Source: Campylobacterota bacterium (GTDB taxonomy: Bacteria; Campylobacterota; Campylobacteria; Campylobacterales; Sulfurimonadaceae). Taken from it: a stretch of 32,052 bases of DNA. Made by a program: the position numbers and the translations under genes. Where the stretch lies: the NCBI GenBank assembly GCA_013607635.1, contig VCAY01000013.1, forward strand, positions 1-32,052, written 5' to 3'. A model generated the notes under the pieces. The model was not told the DNA's origin and did not search any database. It saw only the letters and a list, made by a program, of their open reading frames with translations. Positions 14,781 through 23,825 of the stretch are shown in pieces; positions within the stretch are counted from its first letter, which is position 1, and every line of letters starts with the position of its first letter.

Positions 14781-17700
14781 TTACACATTATAGTACGTCG
14801 CGTTAGGATGATGCACCACAATCGCCGAGGTTGATTGCTCAGGATGGATCTGAAAAGTTTCACTTAGCTCTATGCCAAACTCTTCGGGTTTTAGCAGATC
14901 AAAAAGCGGACGGTTAAGCTCAAGGTCTGGACATGCGGGGTACCCAAAGGAGTAGCGCGCTCCTTGGTATCTGTTCATCTGTACATCGCCAAGGGTTGCT
15001 CCTTCGTTTTCGGCGATCCCTAAATCAAGTCGAATCTGCTTGTGGGCAATCTCTGCTAACGCTTCAGCAAGCTCAACACCAAGCCCATGCACTTGGTAGT
15101 ACTCGGTGTAGTTGCCCGCATCATAAATCTCTTTTTCAACTTCACTGATTTTTGAGCCGGCACTTACACAGGTAAGGGCTACCACATCGTGTCTGTCGCT
15201 GTGGAAAAAATCACTCAATGCACGGTGGGGCTGTTTGCGTTGCCTTGGGAAAGTGAACTTTTGCACCGCTCTGCTTATGACACTCTCAAGAGGCTTACGG
15301 TTGATTTCATCTTCGTTGTTGTATCCCTCACTTCTATCAAAAATGAGTAGCGTTGTATCATCACTGCGACATGGCCAGTACCCATAAAGGATGGTTGGCT
15401 CAAACAGTTTCTCATCGATAAAGCGCTGTTTGAGCTTCTCATAAGCCGGCCAAACCACTTCATCGAGCTGTTTTTGGTACGCCTCTTTACTCATCCCCTT
15501 CGAGCTGTAACCCCATCGTTGTTTAAAAAGGATTTTATGGTTGATCCACTCAAATGCCATCTCAACCTGTTGCGGTGTGAGTTTGATCTCGCGTCTGCCC
15601 CAAAATGGAGGTGTTGGCACCTTATTATCGCGTGAGGGCATCTTCAGCTCTTCAAATGGTGGGATAATGATCTCTTTTTGCTCTTTTTTCTCTATTTCAG
15701 GTGCATCAGGGTGTAAATTGGTGTTAAAATTGCCAGCTTCAATGCGACTCATCGCCGTTACACCATCAAACGCATCTTTGCAGTAAAATATTGGTCCATC
15801 ATAGATAGGGCGACAAAAATCATCGATAAAACTACGGGTGAGTGCCGCACCACCGAGTAAGATTGGGATCTTGATCCCACGGCGCTGCAACTCTTCAAGA
15901 TTCTCTCGCATCACCTGTGTTGATTTTACCAGCAGTCCACTCATCCCAAGTGCTGAGATATGCCCCGCTTCCATCGCTTCGATGAAGGACTCAAGTTCCA
16001 CTTTGATACCGAGATTTTTTACTTTAAAACCGTTGTTTGAGAGGATAATATCGACAAGGTTTTTCCCAACATCGTGCACATCCCCTTTCACGGTTCCAAG
16101 CGCCAAGGTGGTATCAACCGCTTTTTCAACTTTTGGCAGGTAAGGGTTAAGGTGATCAACCGTTGCTTTCATCGTCTCGGCAGACTGCAAAACAAACGGC
16201 AGTTGCATCTGTCCGCTTCCAAAGAGCTCACCCACCACTTTCATCGCATCGATTAGGATCTCATTGACGATCTTCTCAGGGGCAATTTTGTGGCGCACCT
16301 CCTCAACAAGGGGGATCATCCGCTCCTTATCCCCATCCATAAGCAATTTTTTGATCTTCTCCTCATCACTCATCGCCAAATACTCAGCATCCTCTGCTTT
16401 GGTATCGATCGCCTCTTTAGATGAGAAATGCTCAATAAACTTAAAAAGCGGATCCTCACCTCGGTTAAAGATCAAGTTATCGCATATCTCTTGATCCTCT
16501 TTGCTTATTTTGTTGATAGGGATGATATGCTTAACATTGATAATGACCGATGTAAGCCCCGCCTCAATACAATGGTGCAAAAACATCGAGTTTAGATACG
16601 GTCTAGCATCTTTATCGAGCCCAAAGGAGATGTTGGAAAGCCCCAGTGTTGTTCCCACTTCAGGGTGGCGCTGTTGAAACTCGCGGATCGCTTCGATGGT
16701 GTTGATCCCTGCATCGACATACTCCTCATCACCGCTTCCAAGGGTAAAAGTAAGCAGATCAAACACAAGATCTTCTGCTTTGATACCATGTTTTTGTGTG
16801 GCAAGCCCGTAGATACGCTCTGCTACTTCGAGTTTGCGCTCTTTGGTTTTTGCCATCCCCACTTCATCGATCACCAAACACACAAGGCTTGTACCAAATT
16901 TTTTCGCCAGTGAACAAACCGCATCAAATTTCTCTATGCCATCCTCAAGATTAACCGAGTTGATGATAGGCTTGCCACCGATGTTTTTCAGAGCTATTTC
17001 AAGTGCACTGACCTGCGTGGAGTCTGGCATGAGTGGGATCGAGATCTTTTGTGAATAAAGCTTCATCACCTCATTCATATCTTGACTCTCATCACGCCCC
17101 GCAAAGCCAACCGAGACATCAAGCAGATGTGCTCCTGCTCTTACCTGTTGTTGCCCAACCGAGAGTGTTCCCTCGTAGTCTTCGGCTAAAAGAAGCTCAC
17201 GAAACGCTTTTGATCCTGTTGCATTGCTTCGCTCACCGATAAGCAGCGGGGCAGGGTCTTGTTTGAGCGGTACGGTATTAAAGAGGGAAGCGAGCGATGT
17301 TGGGTGTGAACCGCAAGGCTCTTTTGGTGTGATGGAGTTTACGCGATCAACGAGTGTTCGGATATGTTGCGGGGTGGTACCACAACATCCACCAAGAAAA
17401 CTCACACCATCATATTCCAAAAACTTCTCTTGTTTGTCGGCAAACTCCTCAGGACCCATCGGGTAGTAGGTGTACCCCCCTCTGTTTTGCGGAAGCCCTG
17501 CATTGGCATGCACACTGATAGGTTTGTGCCACACCTCGCTAAGGGTTTTAACATGTTTTGCAACCTGATCGGGTCCTGTTCCACAGTTAAACCCAAGAGA
17601 GATGATATTAAACGGTTCCAAGATGGTAGCGATCGTTGTTGCGTCAGTTCCAATGAGCATCGTCCCGCTTAGCTCAATTGTGACTGAAACCATGATGGGG

Positions 17701-18263
17701 ATATCCACACCCCTTTGGCAACACGCTTCTTGGCATCCATGCAAAGCTGCTTTGATCTGCAGAGGATCTTGTGCCGTTTCAAGTAAAAAGATATCAACGC
17801 CGCCATCGATGAGTGCTAAACAAAATTCGGTATAACCCTCATACATCGCATCGTAGGTAATATGTCCCAAAGATGGCAGTTTTGTTCCAGGACCAATGCT
17901 ACCTAAACAAAAGCGGGGATGCTCCGGGGTAGAGAATTTTTCACACTCCTCTTTGACAAGCCTGGCTCCTGCTTTGGTAAGCTCATACGCACGATCACCT
18001 ATATCGTACTCATCCAAAACCCAGCTAAATGAGCCAAAGGTGTTGGTGGTGATAAGATCGGCTCCGGCGGTGAGATATGCATGAAAAATATCACGCATCA
18101 CTTCAGGTGCGGTAACATTTAACAGCTCATTGCACCCCTCATTACCTTCCCATGCTTCAGTTGGGATCTGTTCATGGCGCTGTTGGAGCTGTGTTCCCAT
18201 AGCACCGTCAATGATAAGGGGGCGTTTTTTGATTGTTTGTAAAATATGCTCTTTTGTTTGCAT
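14781..18263 (-). CDS. metH: Cobalamin-dependent methionine synthase
   Basis: MetH transfers a methyl group from methyltetrahydrofolate via cob(I)alamin to homocysteine. The 1160-residue protein has all four modules: a homocysteine/zinc barrel with GFNCGTGPD near residue 237 and GGCCGTTPQHIRTL near 299 (three zinc cysteines); a pterin-binding barrel (near 340-620); a cobalamin domain with the GDVHDVGKNLVDIIL motif near 728, whose His coordinates cobalt, and SGLLVKST; and a C-terminal SAM-dependent reactivation domain with RYSFGYPACPDL near 1085. Length is close to the E. coli enzyme. The monocistronic gene is transcribed towards hipAB. Confidence 0.97.
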   Translation of the reverse strand: MQTKEHILQTIKKRPLIIDGAMGTQLQQRHEQIPTEAWEGNEGCNELLNVTAPEVMRDIFHAYLTAGADLITTNTFGSFSWVLDEYDIGDRAYELTKAGARLVKEECEKFSTPEHPRFCLGSIGPGTKLPSLGHITYDAMYEGYTEFCLALIDGGVDIFLLETAQDPLQIKAALHGCQEACCQRGVDIPIMVSVTIELSGTMLIGTDATTIATILEPFNIISLGFNCGTGPDQVAKHVKTLSEVWHKPISVHANAGLPQNRGGYTYYPMGPEEFADKQEKFLEYDGVSFLGGCCGTTPQHIRTLVDRVNSITPKEPCGSHPTSLASLFNTVPLKQDPAPLLIGERSNATGSKAFRELLLAEDYEGTLSVGQQQVRAGAHLLDVSVGFAGRDESQDMNEVMKLYSQKISIPLMPDSTQVSALEIALKNIGGKPIINSVNLEDGIEKFDAVCSLAKKFGTSLVCLVIDEVGMAKTKERKLEVAERIYGLATQKHGIKAEDLVFDLLTFTLGSGDEEYVDAGINTIEAIREFQQRHPEVGTTLGLSNISFGLDKDARPYLNSMFLHHCIEAGLTSVIINVKHIIPINKISKEDQEICDNLIFNRGEDPLFKFIEHFSSKEAIDTKAEDAEYLAMSDEEKIKKLLMDGDKERMIPLVEEVRHKIAPEKIVNEILIDAMKVVGELFGSGQMQLPFVLQSAETMKATVDHLNPYLPKVEKAVDTTLALGTVKGDVHDVGKNLVDIILSNNGFKVKNLGIKVELESFIEAMEAGHISALGMSGLLVKSTQVMRENLEELQRRGIKIPILLGGAALTRSFIDDFCRPIYDGPIFYCKDAFDGVTAMSRIEAGNFNTNLHPDAPEIEKKEQKEIIIPPFEELKMPSRDNKVPTPPFWGRREIKLTPQQVEMAFEWINHKILFKQRWGYSSKGMSKEAYQKQLDEVVWPAYEKLKQRFIDEKLFEPTILYGYWPCRSDDTTLLIFDRSEGYNNEDEINRKPLESVISRAVQKFTFPRQRKQPHRALSDFFHSDRHDVVALTCVSAGSKISEVEKEIYDAGNYTEYYQVHGLGVELAEALAEIAHKQIRLDLGIAENEGATLGDVQMNRYQGARYSFGYPACPDLELNRPLFDLLKPEEFGIELSETFQIHPEQSTSAIVVHHPNATYYNV

Positions 18264-18393
18264 CGATATCTGTCTTTACATGTAGCGTTATAATAAAGTT
18301 CTTCATTTTACCAATTTTGAGCATAAAAACTGCTGTGAAACTTCTCTTTTGGAGTAAAGTTAAGCAAAATTGACGAAATAATTGTAATAATTA

Positions 18394-18423
18394 TTGACTT
18401 TTATCATCATAAATGGCTATAAT
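18394..18423 (+). promoter_or_regulatory. Sigma-70 promoter for the recombinase-like/ccoG operon
   Basis: TTGACT (18394-18399) and TATAAT (18418-18423) are 18 bases apart and lie 38 bases before ATG 18462. The 198-base gap also contains an AATTTTG/CAAAATT inverted repeat (18313-18371) of unknown meaning. Confidence 0.65.
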
Positions 18424-18461
18424 GACGATGAAAATCGATAATAAATGGAGTTACTTCGTTA

Positions 18462-19097
18462 ATGACTATAGCTTATATTCGCACAGAGAAGAATTTTGAT
18501 GCTGTTCATGAACAACTACAGTTGATCAATTCATACGCACAGGCGAACAACTTGGTTATTGATGATGAGTTTATCGATCACACTTCGCAAAACAAAACTC
18601 TTGATCAAAGAGAGCATGTCACCAAATACTTCCAATCACACCAAAATTCGACACTGCTTTTCAGTGATGTTTGGGTTTTAACAACACACATGGGGGATCT
18701 TATTCAGATGTTTTCATGTTTGCTAAGAAACCAATTTGAAGTTCATTTTATAAAACAAAATGTTATAATGAGCGATCAAAGTAGTGTGATGATGGTATTG
18801 GGTTTGATGGATCATCTGCGTCAAAGGCTTCAAGAGGATGCAAAACGCTCAATTGGACGACCAAAAGGAAGCAAGTCGAGTTCAAAATTTGATGTTTATT
18901 TCAATGAGATTATAGAGTATATCAAAGAGGGAAAAAGTGTTAGTGAGATGGCGCGGATCCTTGGGGTAAGCAGGAGCTCGCTTAAAGATTATATCGAATC
19001 CCGAGAGATGAAGCAGATCGCTGTTGGATCACTTTTAACTAACTTGCCCGATAATGGTGAAGAGCATCTGATCAATACGATAGTGTGCCCAAAATAA
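18462..19097 (+). CDS. Serine recombinase-like protein lacking catalytic residues, probable DNA-binding regulator
   Basis: The 211-residue protein follows the resolvase/invertase plan: an N-terminal catalytic-type fold (IAYIRTEKNFDAVHEQLQL, QREHV, DLIQMFSCLL, VHFIKQNVIMSD), a long helix with a GRPKGSK hinge near residue 127 and a C-terminal helix-turn-helix (SVSEMARILGVSRSSLKDYI). The active-site serine expected after YxR is replaced (YIRTEK), and the LDRLGRD arginines read VWVLTTH, so strand cleavage is implausible. The DNA-binding half is intact. It lies 18 bases upstream of ccoG, so it may regulate respiratory genes; this is inference. It is not flanked by repeats or inversion sites that I could see. 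Confidence 0.75.
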   Translation: MTIAYIRTEKNFDAVHEQLQLINSYAQANNLVIDDEFIDHTSQNKTLDQREHVTKYFQSHQNSTLLFSDVWVLTTHMGDLIQMFSCLLRNQFEVHFIKQNVIMSDQSSVMMVLGLMDHLRQRLQEDAKRSIGRPKGSKSSSKFDVYFNEIIEYIKEGKSVSEMARILGVSRSSLKDYIESREMKQIAVGSLLTNLPDNGEEHLINTIVCPK

Positions 19098-19115
19098 GAT
19101 AGGAGAAACAAAAGA

Positions 19116-20570
19116 ATGAGTCAAAAGACAGAGTCTAAAGCGATAGATATACCGACATCGTGGAGAATCAAACGGTATTATATGTACGGGATTGCCACTA
19201 TATTATCTTTGGTGGTACCTTGGATCCAAATCAATGGAAATCATCTCTTCTTGTTTAGTTTTGACAAGATGAAGCTTCATCTTGCATTTATTCAGTTTGA
19301 TATGCAAGAGTTGTATCTTATGCCGTTTTTGTTGATGCTGTTGTTTATCAGTATCTTTGGTATGACGGTTGTGGGTGGACGTGTTTTTTGTGGATGGCTG
19401 TGTCCACAGACGATCTTTAGGGTGGTTTATCGTGACTTGATTGAGACAAAACTTTTAAAGCTGCGTAAGCGTATCGGTAATAAACAGCAAGAGCCAGATA
19501 TGAGCAAGCCTGAAAATAAAGTGAAAAAGACGTTGGCCATTATTATTTGGACAGTATTGGCACTTATTGCCGGAGCTGATTTTATGTGGTATTTTGTACC
19601 GCCGCAAGACTTTTTTGCCTATTTGAATAATCCGGCAGATCACATGGTGATGATCGGTTTTGTTGTGGGTGTTGCTATCTTTTTGATTTACGATATTGTC
19701 TTTTTGAAAGAGAACTTTTGTGTCTATGTGTGTCCATATTCTCGTGTGCAGTCGGTGCTTTATGATGATCATACCGTTATGGCGATCTATGATGAGCATC
19801 GAGGTGGTACAATTTATGAAGATGAGGGTAATGGGCAATATAAAAAACTTTTTACCAAACAAAATAATCTACGTGAAGCCAATCCAAACTCGGAATGTAC
19901 AACATGTGAGAAGTGTGTAACTGTTTGTCCGACACATATCGACATCCGTAAAGGGTTGCAGCTTGAGTGTATCAACTGTTTGGAGTGTGTCGATGCTTGT
20001 ACAACGGTGATGGGTAAACTTGGCAAGCCTTCACTTGTTACATGGTCGAGTGATTATGAGATCGTTGAGCAAAAAGGGAAAACCCATTTCTTTAGACCAA
20101 AAGTTATCGGCTACGGGGTTATCCTTCTTCTCATTACAATTGCACTTGGATGGATGGGTACAACAAAAGAGCACATGTTGTTAAACATCAACAAAGACAC
20201 TGTTGCCTACACGATTGAAAAGACCGAGGATGGTAAAACTCTCATAGAGAACTCCTACACATTTTTGATGCAAAATATTCAGCAAGAGAAACAAAAATAC
20301 TATTTTGATGTCATTGTTCCTAAAGGATACAACGGTAAGATCAGTATCTCTAGACCAGTACATCCGTTTCCGGTAGTTCCAGGTAAAATTAAGAAAAAAA
20401 TTGTAATTCTCAGAACAACGGACAACATGGCAAAACATAAGCAGGAAGACACTATCATCCCAGTTACCATTCATGCTTATGCACTCGATAAAGATGGTAA
20501 GAAAAGCAAAAAGATCGCAGTTGATCGAAAAACAACTTTTATCTTCCCTGGCAGTGACACGCTGAAGTAA
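19116..20570 (+). CDS. ccoG: Cytochrome c oxidase accessory protein CcoG (FixG/RdxA family)
   Basis: CcoG is an inner-membrane iron-sulfur protein that reduces Cu(II) to Cu(I) for assembly of cbb3-type oxidase. The 484-residue protein has about five membrane segments (near residues 25, 75, 145, 180 and 335), the membrane-adjacent CGWLCPQ and CVYVCPYSRVQSVLYDD motifs, and two ferredoxin clusters: CTTCEKCVTVCP and CINCLECVDAC near 265-295. The C-terminal 120 residues form a periplasmic immunoglobulin-like domain. AGGAGA precedes the start. The cbb3 oxidase genes themselves are not in this window. Confidence 0.93.
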   Translation: MSQKTESKAIDIPTSWRIKRYYMYGIATILSLVVPWIQINGNHLFLFSFDKMKLHLAFIQFDMQELYLMPFLLMLLFISIFGMTVVGGRVFCGWLCPQTIFRVVYRDLIETKLLKLRKRIGNKQQEPDMSKPENKVKKTLAIIIWTVLALIAGADFMWYFVPPQDFFAYLNNPADHMVMIGFVVGVAIFLIYDIVFLKENFCVYVCPYSRVQSVLYDDHTVMAIYDEHRGGTIYEDEGNGQYKKLFTKQNNLREANPNSECTTCEKCVTVCPTHIDIRKGLQLECINCLECVDACTTVMGKLGKPSLVTWSSDYEIVEQKGKTHFFRPKVIGYGVILLLITIALGWMGTTKEHMLLNINKDTVAYTIEKTEDGKTLIENSYTFLMQNIQQEKQKYYFDVIVPKGYNGKISISRPVHPFPVVPGKIKKKIVILRTTDNMAKHKQEDTIIPVTIHAYALDKDGKKSKKIAVDRKTTFIFPGSDTLK

Positions 20571-20590
20571 ACGCCTTTTAGCACAAAACA

Positions 20591-20626
20591 ACTCAATCCT
20601 CTCCTCATGGGATGGGATTGGTGAGT
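20591..20626 (+). terminator. Hairpin downstream of ccoG
   Basis: ACTCAATCC (20591-20599) can pair with GGATTGGTGAGT-type sequence up to 20626, with a 2-base bulge, giving an interrupted stem around TCAT. A wider repeat, TGAAGTAA (20563-20570, the ccoG stop) with TTACTTCA (20637-20644), encloses it. Likely the ccoG terminator region; no strong U tract. Confidence 0.4.
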
Positions 20627-20709
20627 AATATAATCCCTTACTTCAAGTGAAATAAAACAAAATTTCGATAAAATTGCCACCTAAAAATTGACAAAATCAA
20701 GGAGATTTT

Positions 20710-21822
20710 ATGCCATTTTCTGCAGAAAATAGAAAAGGTACTATCTCTGGGATCATTTTTGTTGCTATCTTCGCAGCAGCGGCAACAATGATCGCAGATA
20801 TATCATTTATCAAAAACCTAGGACTTTCACCGCTTGTTATCGGTATTGTAATGGGTATTTTTTACGCAAATACTTTGCATCATCATATCCCAAGTGAGTG
20901 GGGTAATGGAATTGTTTTTTCAGGAAAAAAGATTCTTCGTTTCGCGATCGTATTTTACGGCTTTCGTATCACATTTCAAGAGATGATGGATGTAGGGTTG
21001 AGCGGTTTTACCGTGTCTGTCGTTATGCTCTCTTCAACGATGATTATAGGCTCATGGCTAGGGTATAAAATATTTAAAATGGAAAAAGATACAGCGATGT
21101 TGACTGCTTCAGGGGCGTCTGTTTGTGGTGCTGCAGCAGTTTTAGCAACAGAACCTGTACTAAAAGCCGAAGGGCATAAAACAGCTGTTGCTGTTTCAAT
21201 GGTTGTGCTTTTTGGTACGATCTCAATGTTTTTATATCCTGTTTTATATGAAACAATCATCAAACCGGCAACAGGCTTTTTGCACATGACACAACAGGAA
21301 TTTGGTATCTATGTAGGTGGTACGATTCATGAAGTTGCACAGGTTGTTGCTGTTCCTGCATCGATTCCCGGCGCACCAGAGTCGATGGCACACTCTGCCG
21401 TTATTGTAAAGATGACGCGCGTTATTTTGATTGCTCCTATGTTGATTGTATTGGGAATTTATCTTTCCTATACAGCCAAAAAAGAGGGGGGTGAAGCGAC
21501 CAAGGCAGGGCTTACAATTCCTTGGTTTGCTGTTTATTTTATTGGTATGGTTGGATTTTATTCCATTTTAGTGAATCTTTTTGATCTAAAAGCTGCACAC
21601 CCTTCTGATTTGGCAGTTATGATCAATGGTTTAATCGCTAATATCAATAAAATAGATACTTTCTTGCTTACAATGGCGATGACAGCTCTTGGTATGGGAA
21701 CCATCTTCTCAAAATTCAAAGGGCTGGGACTTGCACCACTTTATACTGCCGGAGCGATGTTTGCATGGCTTGTAGTTGGTGGTTTTATTGTCACGAAAGT
21801 TGTTGTAGCAGCTTTTTCATAA
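20710..21822 (+). CDS. YeiH/UPF0324 family membrane protein (putative sulfate exporter family)
   Basis: The 370-residue protein has about ten hydrophobic helices. Family features include the N-terminal GLSPLVIGIVMGIFYAN, the SGASVCGAAAVLATEP loop near residue 133 and the GTIHEVAQVVA segment near 198. The family is annotated as putative sulfate exporters on limited evidence. In a sulfur oxidiser an exporter of sulfate or a related anion would be useful, but the substrate is not shown by the sequence. AAGGAG precedes ATG 20710. It is likely transcribed separately from ccoG. Confidence 0.85.
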   Translation: MPFSAENRKGTISGIIFVAIFAAAATMIADISFIKNLGLSPLVIGIVMGIFYANTLHHHIPSEWGNGIVFSGKKILRFAIVFYGFRITFQEMMDVGLSGFTVSVVMLSSTMIIGSWLGYKIFKMEKDTAMLTASGASVCGAAAVLATEPVLKAEGHKTAVAVSMVVLFGTISMFLYPVLYETIIKPATGFLHMTQQEFGIYVGGTIHEVAQVVAVPASIPGAPESMAHSAVIVKMTRVILIAPMLIVLGIYLSYTAKKEGGEATKAGLTIPWFAVYFIGMVGFYSILVNLFDLKAAHPSDLAVMINGLIANINKIDTFLLTMAMTALGMGTIFSKFKGLGLAPLYTAGAMFAWLVVGGFIVTKVVVAAFS

Positions 21823-21865
21823 CCTTTTTTAATCCCCTTTAATATATCTGTTTGAAAAAAAAGAC

Positions 21866-21896
21866 TATAATATTTTAAGCAGATTGAAAGAGGGGG
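21866..21896 (+). promoter_or_regulatory. Promoter -10 and strong ribosome site of the split small gene
   Basis: TATAAT (21866-21871) and GAGGGGG (21890-21896) precede ATG 21901. A TTGAAA lies only 8 bases upstream of the -10, too near to be its -35. Confidence 0.45.
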
Positions 21897-21900
21897 ATAT

Positions 21901-22367
21901 ATGTCAGCTTTGCCAGATACACTGAACTCTTATTGGTTTTACAAAGAGGTGTATAAAAAGCTTGGCATATCAACCCTGCTTACAAATATTGGAAAGATAC
22001 TCCCAACATTAAACTCAACAACAAGTATCTTTTTGTTCAAAAAAATAGACTCCCCGATAAGTATCAGCACATCGAGGAGATACTTACGGACCTTTCCGGT
22101 TTTTTACCTATTAAATATGCTTCCGATCAACTCCATGTTAATGAACATATATTCATAAGTGATAAGATGCGACTTTACAGAGAGTTTGAGTACAAGTTTG
22201 TTGAAGATGTAAGGTTTGTGAACATCAGGAAGTTTTTTATTGAAAACGGTATTGTGATTCCAAACAATGCATTGATCCATCTAGGGAAGCTGAAAAATCT
22301 TGAGATCACACAAGATTGCAGTTTTTATAATCTCAAAGATGATTACGGGGTTGTGGTTTATAGCTGA
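21901..22367 (+). pseudogene. Unrecognised small protein gene with a one-base frame break in an A run
   Basis: Frame one begins with a good ribosome site at ATG 21901 (MSALPDTLNSYWFYKEVYKK) but then loses protein-like character. From about 21957 the -1 frame reads AWHINPAYKYWKDTPNIKLN and continues open and protein-like to TGA 22365-22367, without any start codon until ATG 22167. Joining the two at TATAAAAAG (21949-21958) gives one protein of about 155 residues. Either one A has been lost, the sequence has an error, or ribosomes slip by -1 at AAA-AAG. No family is recognised; the C-terminal half is charged with a predicted beta-rich region. The end overlaps the TPR gene start (TGATG), suggesting coupled translation. 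Confidence 0.65.
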
Positions 22368-23413
22368 TGGGTACATTTTTTATAGAGTTTCGCGATCCCC
22401 TTTTTTCAATTATCCTCTTTTTTGCTATCATTTTTGTTATCACTTTTATCTCTTATTGGTGGGGGAGACACAGACAAAAAGAGGATACTAAGCGCATAGG
22501 GAAGTTTTTAGAGCAGTTTCATACGCAGCCTTCTAAAAATGAACTTAAAGTGCTTATATCAAATGGTGGTCTTTCAAAAAAACCTTGGATGTTACTAGCT
22601 AACGCTTACTATAAAAACGGAGAGTTTGAAAAAACGATAGAGATATACAATGAGATACTAGAAAGTCAAAAAAAATCCAATCCCAAAGAGGTTATGTTTT
22701 TGCTTGGAAAAACCTATTTTAAAGCGGGTTTTTTAGAGCGAAGTAAACAGATCTTTTTAGAGATTCTTCAACACAATCCAAGAACCCCTGAGGCTTTGCA
22801 CTACCTTTTGCTCGTGTATGAGTATATGAGGGATTATGATGCGGCTTTAGAGGTGCTGGAGCCTTTAGAGGAGCTTGGTAAAGAGATTGTGGTTGAGACC
22901 CATTATCTTCAAGCTCTTAAAGTGCTTAGTGATACACAGATCAAACAAAAGGAGAAGATAGAAAAGCTTTTGGAGATATACAACAAAGATCACAGTTTGA
23001 CCTCTATGATCTTTGAGTATCTTTTTCAAGTAGATCCGGAAGTGGCATGGGAGCACTTGGATCTTACAAAGGTACAAAATTTGACACAAGTACTTTGGAA
23101 TTTAGAAGTGCAACATCTGAATTTGGATATAATTTCGCAAAATGGATATCTACGAGAACTCTATAGTGCCAGAGGGGATGTTGAACTTGCCAACAGCAGT
23201 TCTGTGTTTGAGTTTGATATCTTGATCAAGTTGCAAAAAAGAGCCAATGCAACACTTGGGTTTGAGTATATGTGTTTGGAGTGTAAACGGGAGTATCCAT
23301 TTGCATTTAATCGTTGCAGCAGCTGCCATGCTATTGACAGCGCTACAGTTGAGCTCTTTTTGTCAAGAGATTATATGAGGGAGTTTGGTGAAGAGAGTAA
23401 CTCTTTTCAGTGA
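22367..23413 (+). CDS. Membrane-anchored TPR protein with C-terminal zinc ribbon (LapB-like)
   Basis: The 348-residue protein has one N-terminal membrane helix (LFSIILFFAIIFVITFISYW), then TPR-like helix pairs from about residue 70 (KKPWMLLANAYYKNGEFEKTIEIYNEIL, VMFLLGKTYFKAGFLERSKQIFLEIL and others), and a C-terminal ribbon CLECKREY...CSSCHAID near 306-327. This is the layout of E. coli LapB/YciM, which tunes lipopolysaccharide synthesis through LpxC turnover. Homology to LapB is by architecture only. It overlaps rnhA by 26 bases. Confidence 0.75.
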   Translation: MGTFFIEFRDPLFSIILFFAIIFVITFISYWWGRHRQKEDTKRIGKFLEQFHTQPSKNELKVLISNGGLSKKPWMLLANAYYKNGEFEKTIEIYNEILESQKKSNPKEVMFLLGKTYFKAGFLERSKQIFLEILQHNPRTPEALHYLLLVYEYMRDYDAALEVLEPLEELGKEIVVETHYLQALKVLSDTQIKQKEKIEKLLEIYNKDHSLTSMIFEYLFQVDPEVAWEHLDLTKVQNLTQVLWNLEVQHLNLDIISQNGYLRELYSARGDVELANSSSVFEFDILIKLQKRANATLGFEYMCLECKREYPFAFNRCSSCHAIDSATVELFLSRDYMREFGEESNSFQ

Positions 23414-23816
23414 CGGTAGTGCCTTAGGCAATCCAGGTCCTGGTGGTTATGGTGTGATCTTGCGTTATGGTGAGAAAGAAAAAGAGCTTAGCAAGGGGTT
23501 TGAGCACACAACAAATAACCGTATGGAGCTTTTGGGTGTGATCGATGGGCTAAAAGCTTTAAAAGAGCCTTGCGAGGTCGATATAGTGAGCGACTCCTCT
23601 TATGTGGTCAAAGGGATTAATGAGTGGCTTGAGAATTGGATCAAAAAAGATTTTAAAAAAGTGAAAAACCCCGATCTTTGGCGTGAGTACATAGAGGTTG
23701 CCAAGCCACATAAGATACATGCAACTTGGGTTCGTGGGCACGCTGGACACAAAGAGAATGAAAGGTGTGATGTTTTGGCTAAACAAGCTGCTGAGGTTAT
23801 AAAAAAGAAAGGATAA
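23388..23816 (+). CDS. rnhA: Ribonuclease HI
   Basis: RNase HI cleaves RNA in RNA-DNA hybrids. The roughly 142-residue protein has the catalytic acids in LFSDGSALGNPGPGGYG (Asp), NNRMELLGVIDGL (Glu) and VSDSSYVVKGINEWL (Asp), plus WVRGHAGHKENERCDVLA (His and Asp) near the end. GTG 23388 follows GAGGGAG with a 4-base gap and gives a family-like N-terminus; TTG 23385 is too close to the ribosome site. It opens the rnhA-rnc-aroC cluster, also known in Helicobacter. Confidence 0.94.
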   Translation: MKRVTLFSDGSALGNPGPGGYGVILRYGEKEKELSKGFEHTTNNRMELLGVIDGLKALKEPCEVDIVSDSSYVVKGINEWLENWIKKDFKKVKNPDLWREYIEVAKPHKIHATWVRGHAGHKENERCDVLAKQAAEVIKKKG

Positions 23817-23825
23817 GGATCTTTT

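Noticed and set aside
14933-18084. Many open frames on the plus strand opposite metH
   Set aside because: They are shadows of the long metH reading frame, with no recognisable motifs or ribosome sites.
18313-18371. Inverted repeat AATTTTG/CAAAATT with an inner AACTT/AAGTT hairpin, considered as a third palindromic element
   Set aside because: The core motif is absent and arms are short and AT-rich, as expected by chance in an intergenic promoter region.
20563-20644. Wide inverted repeat TGAAGTAA/TTACTTCA including the ccoG stop, considered as another copy of the element
   Set aside because: The centre shares only ATCCTC-like bases with the core and the arms are 8 bp; better explained as a terminator region.
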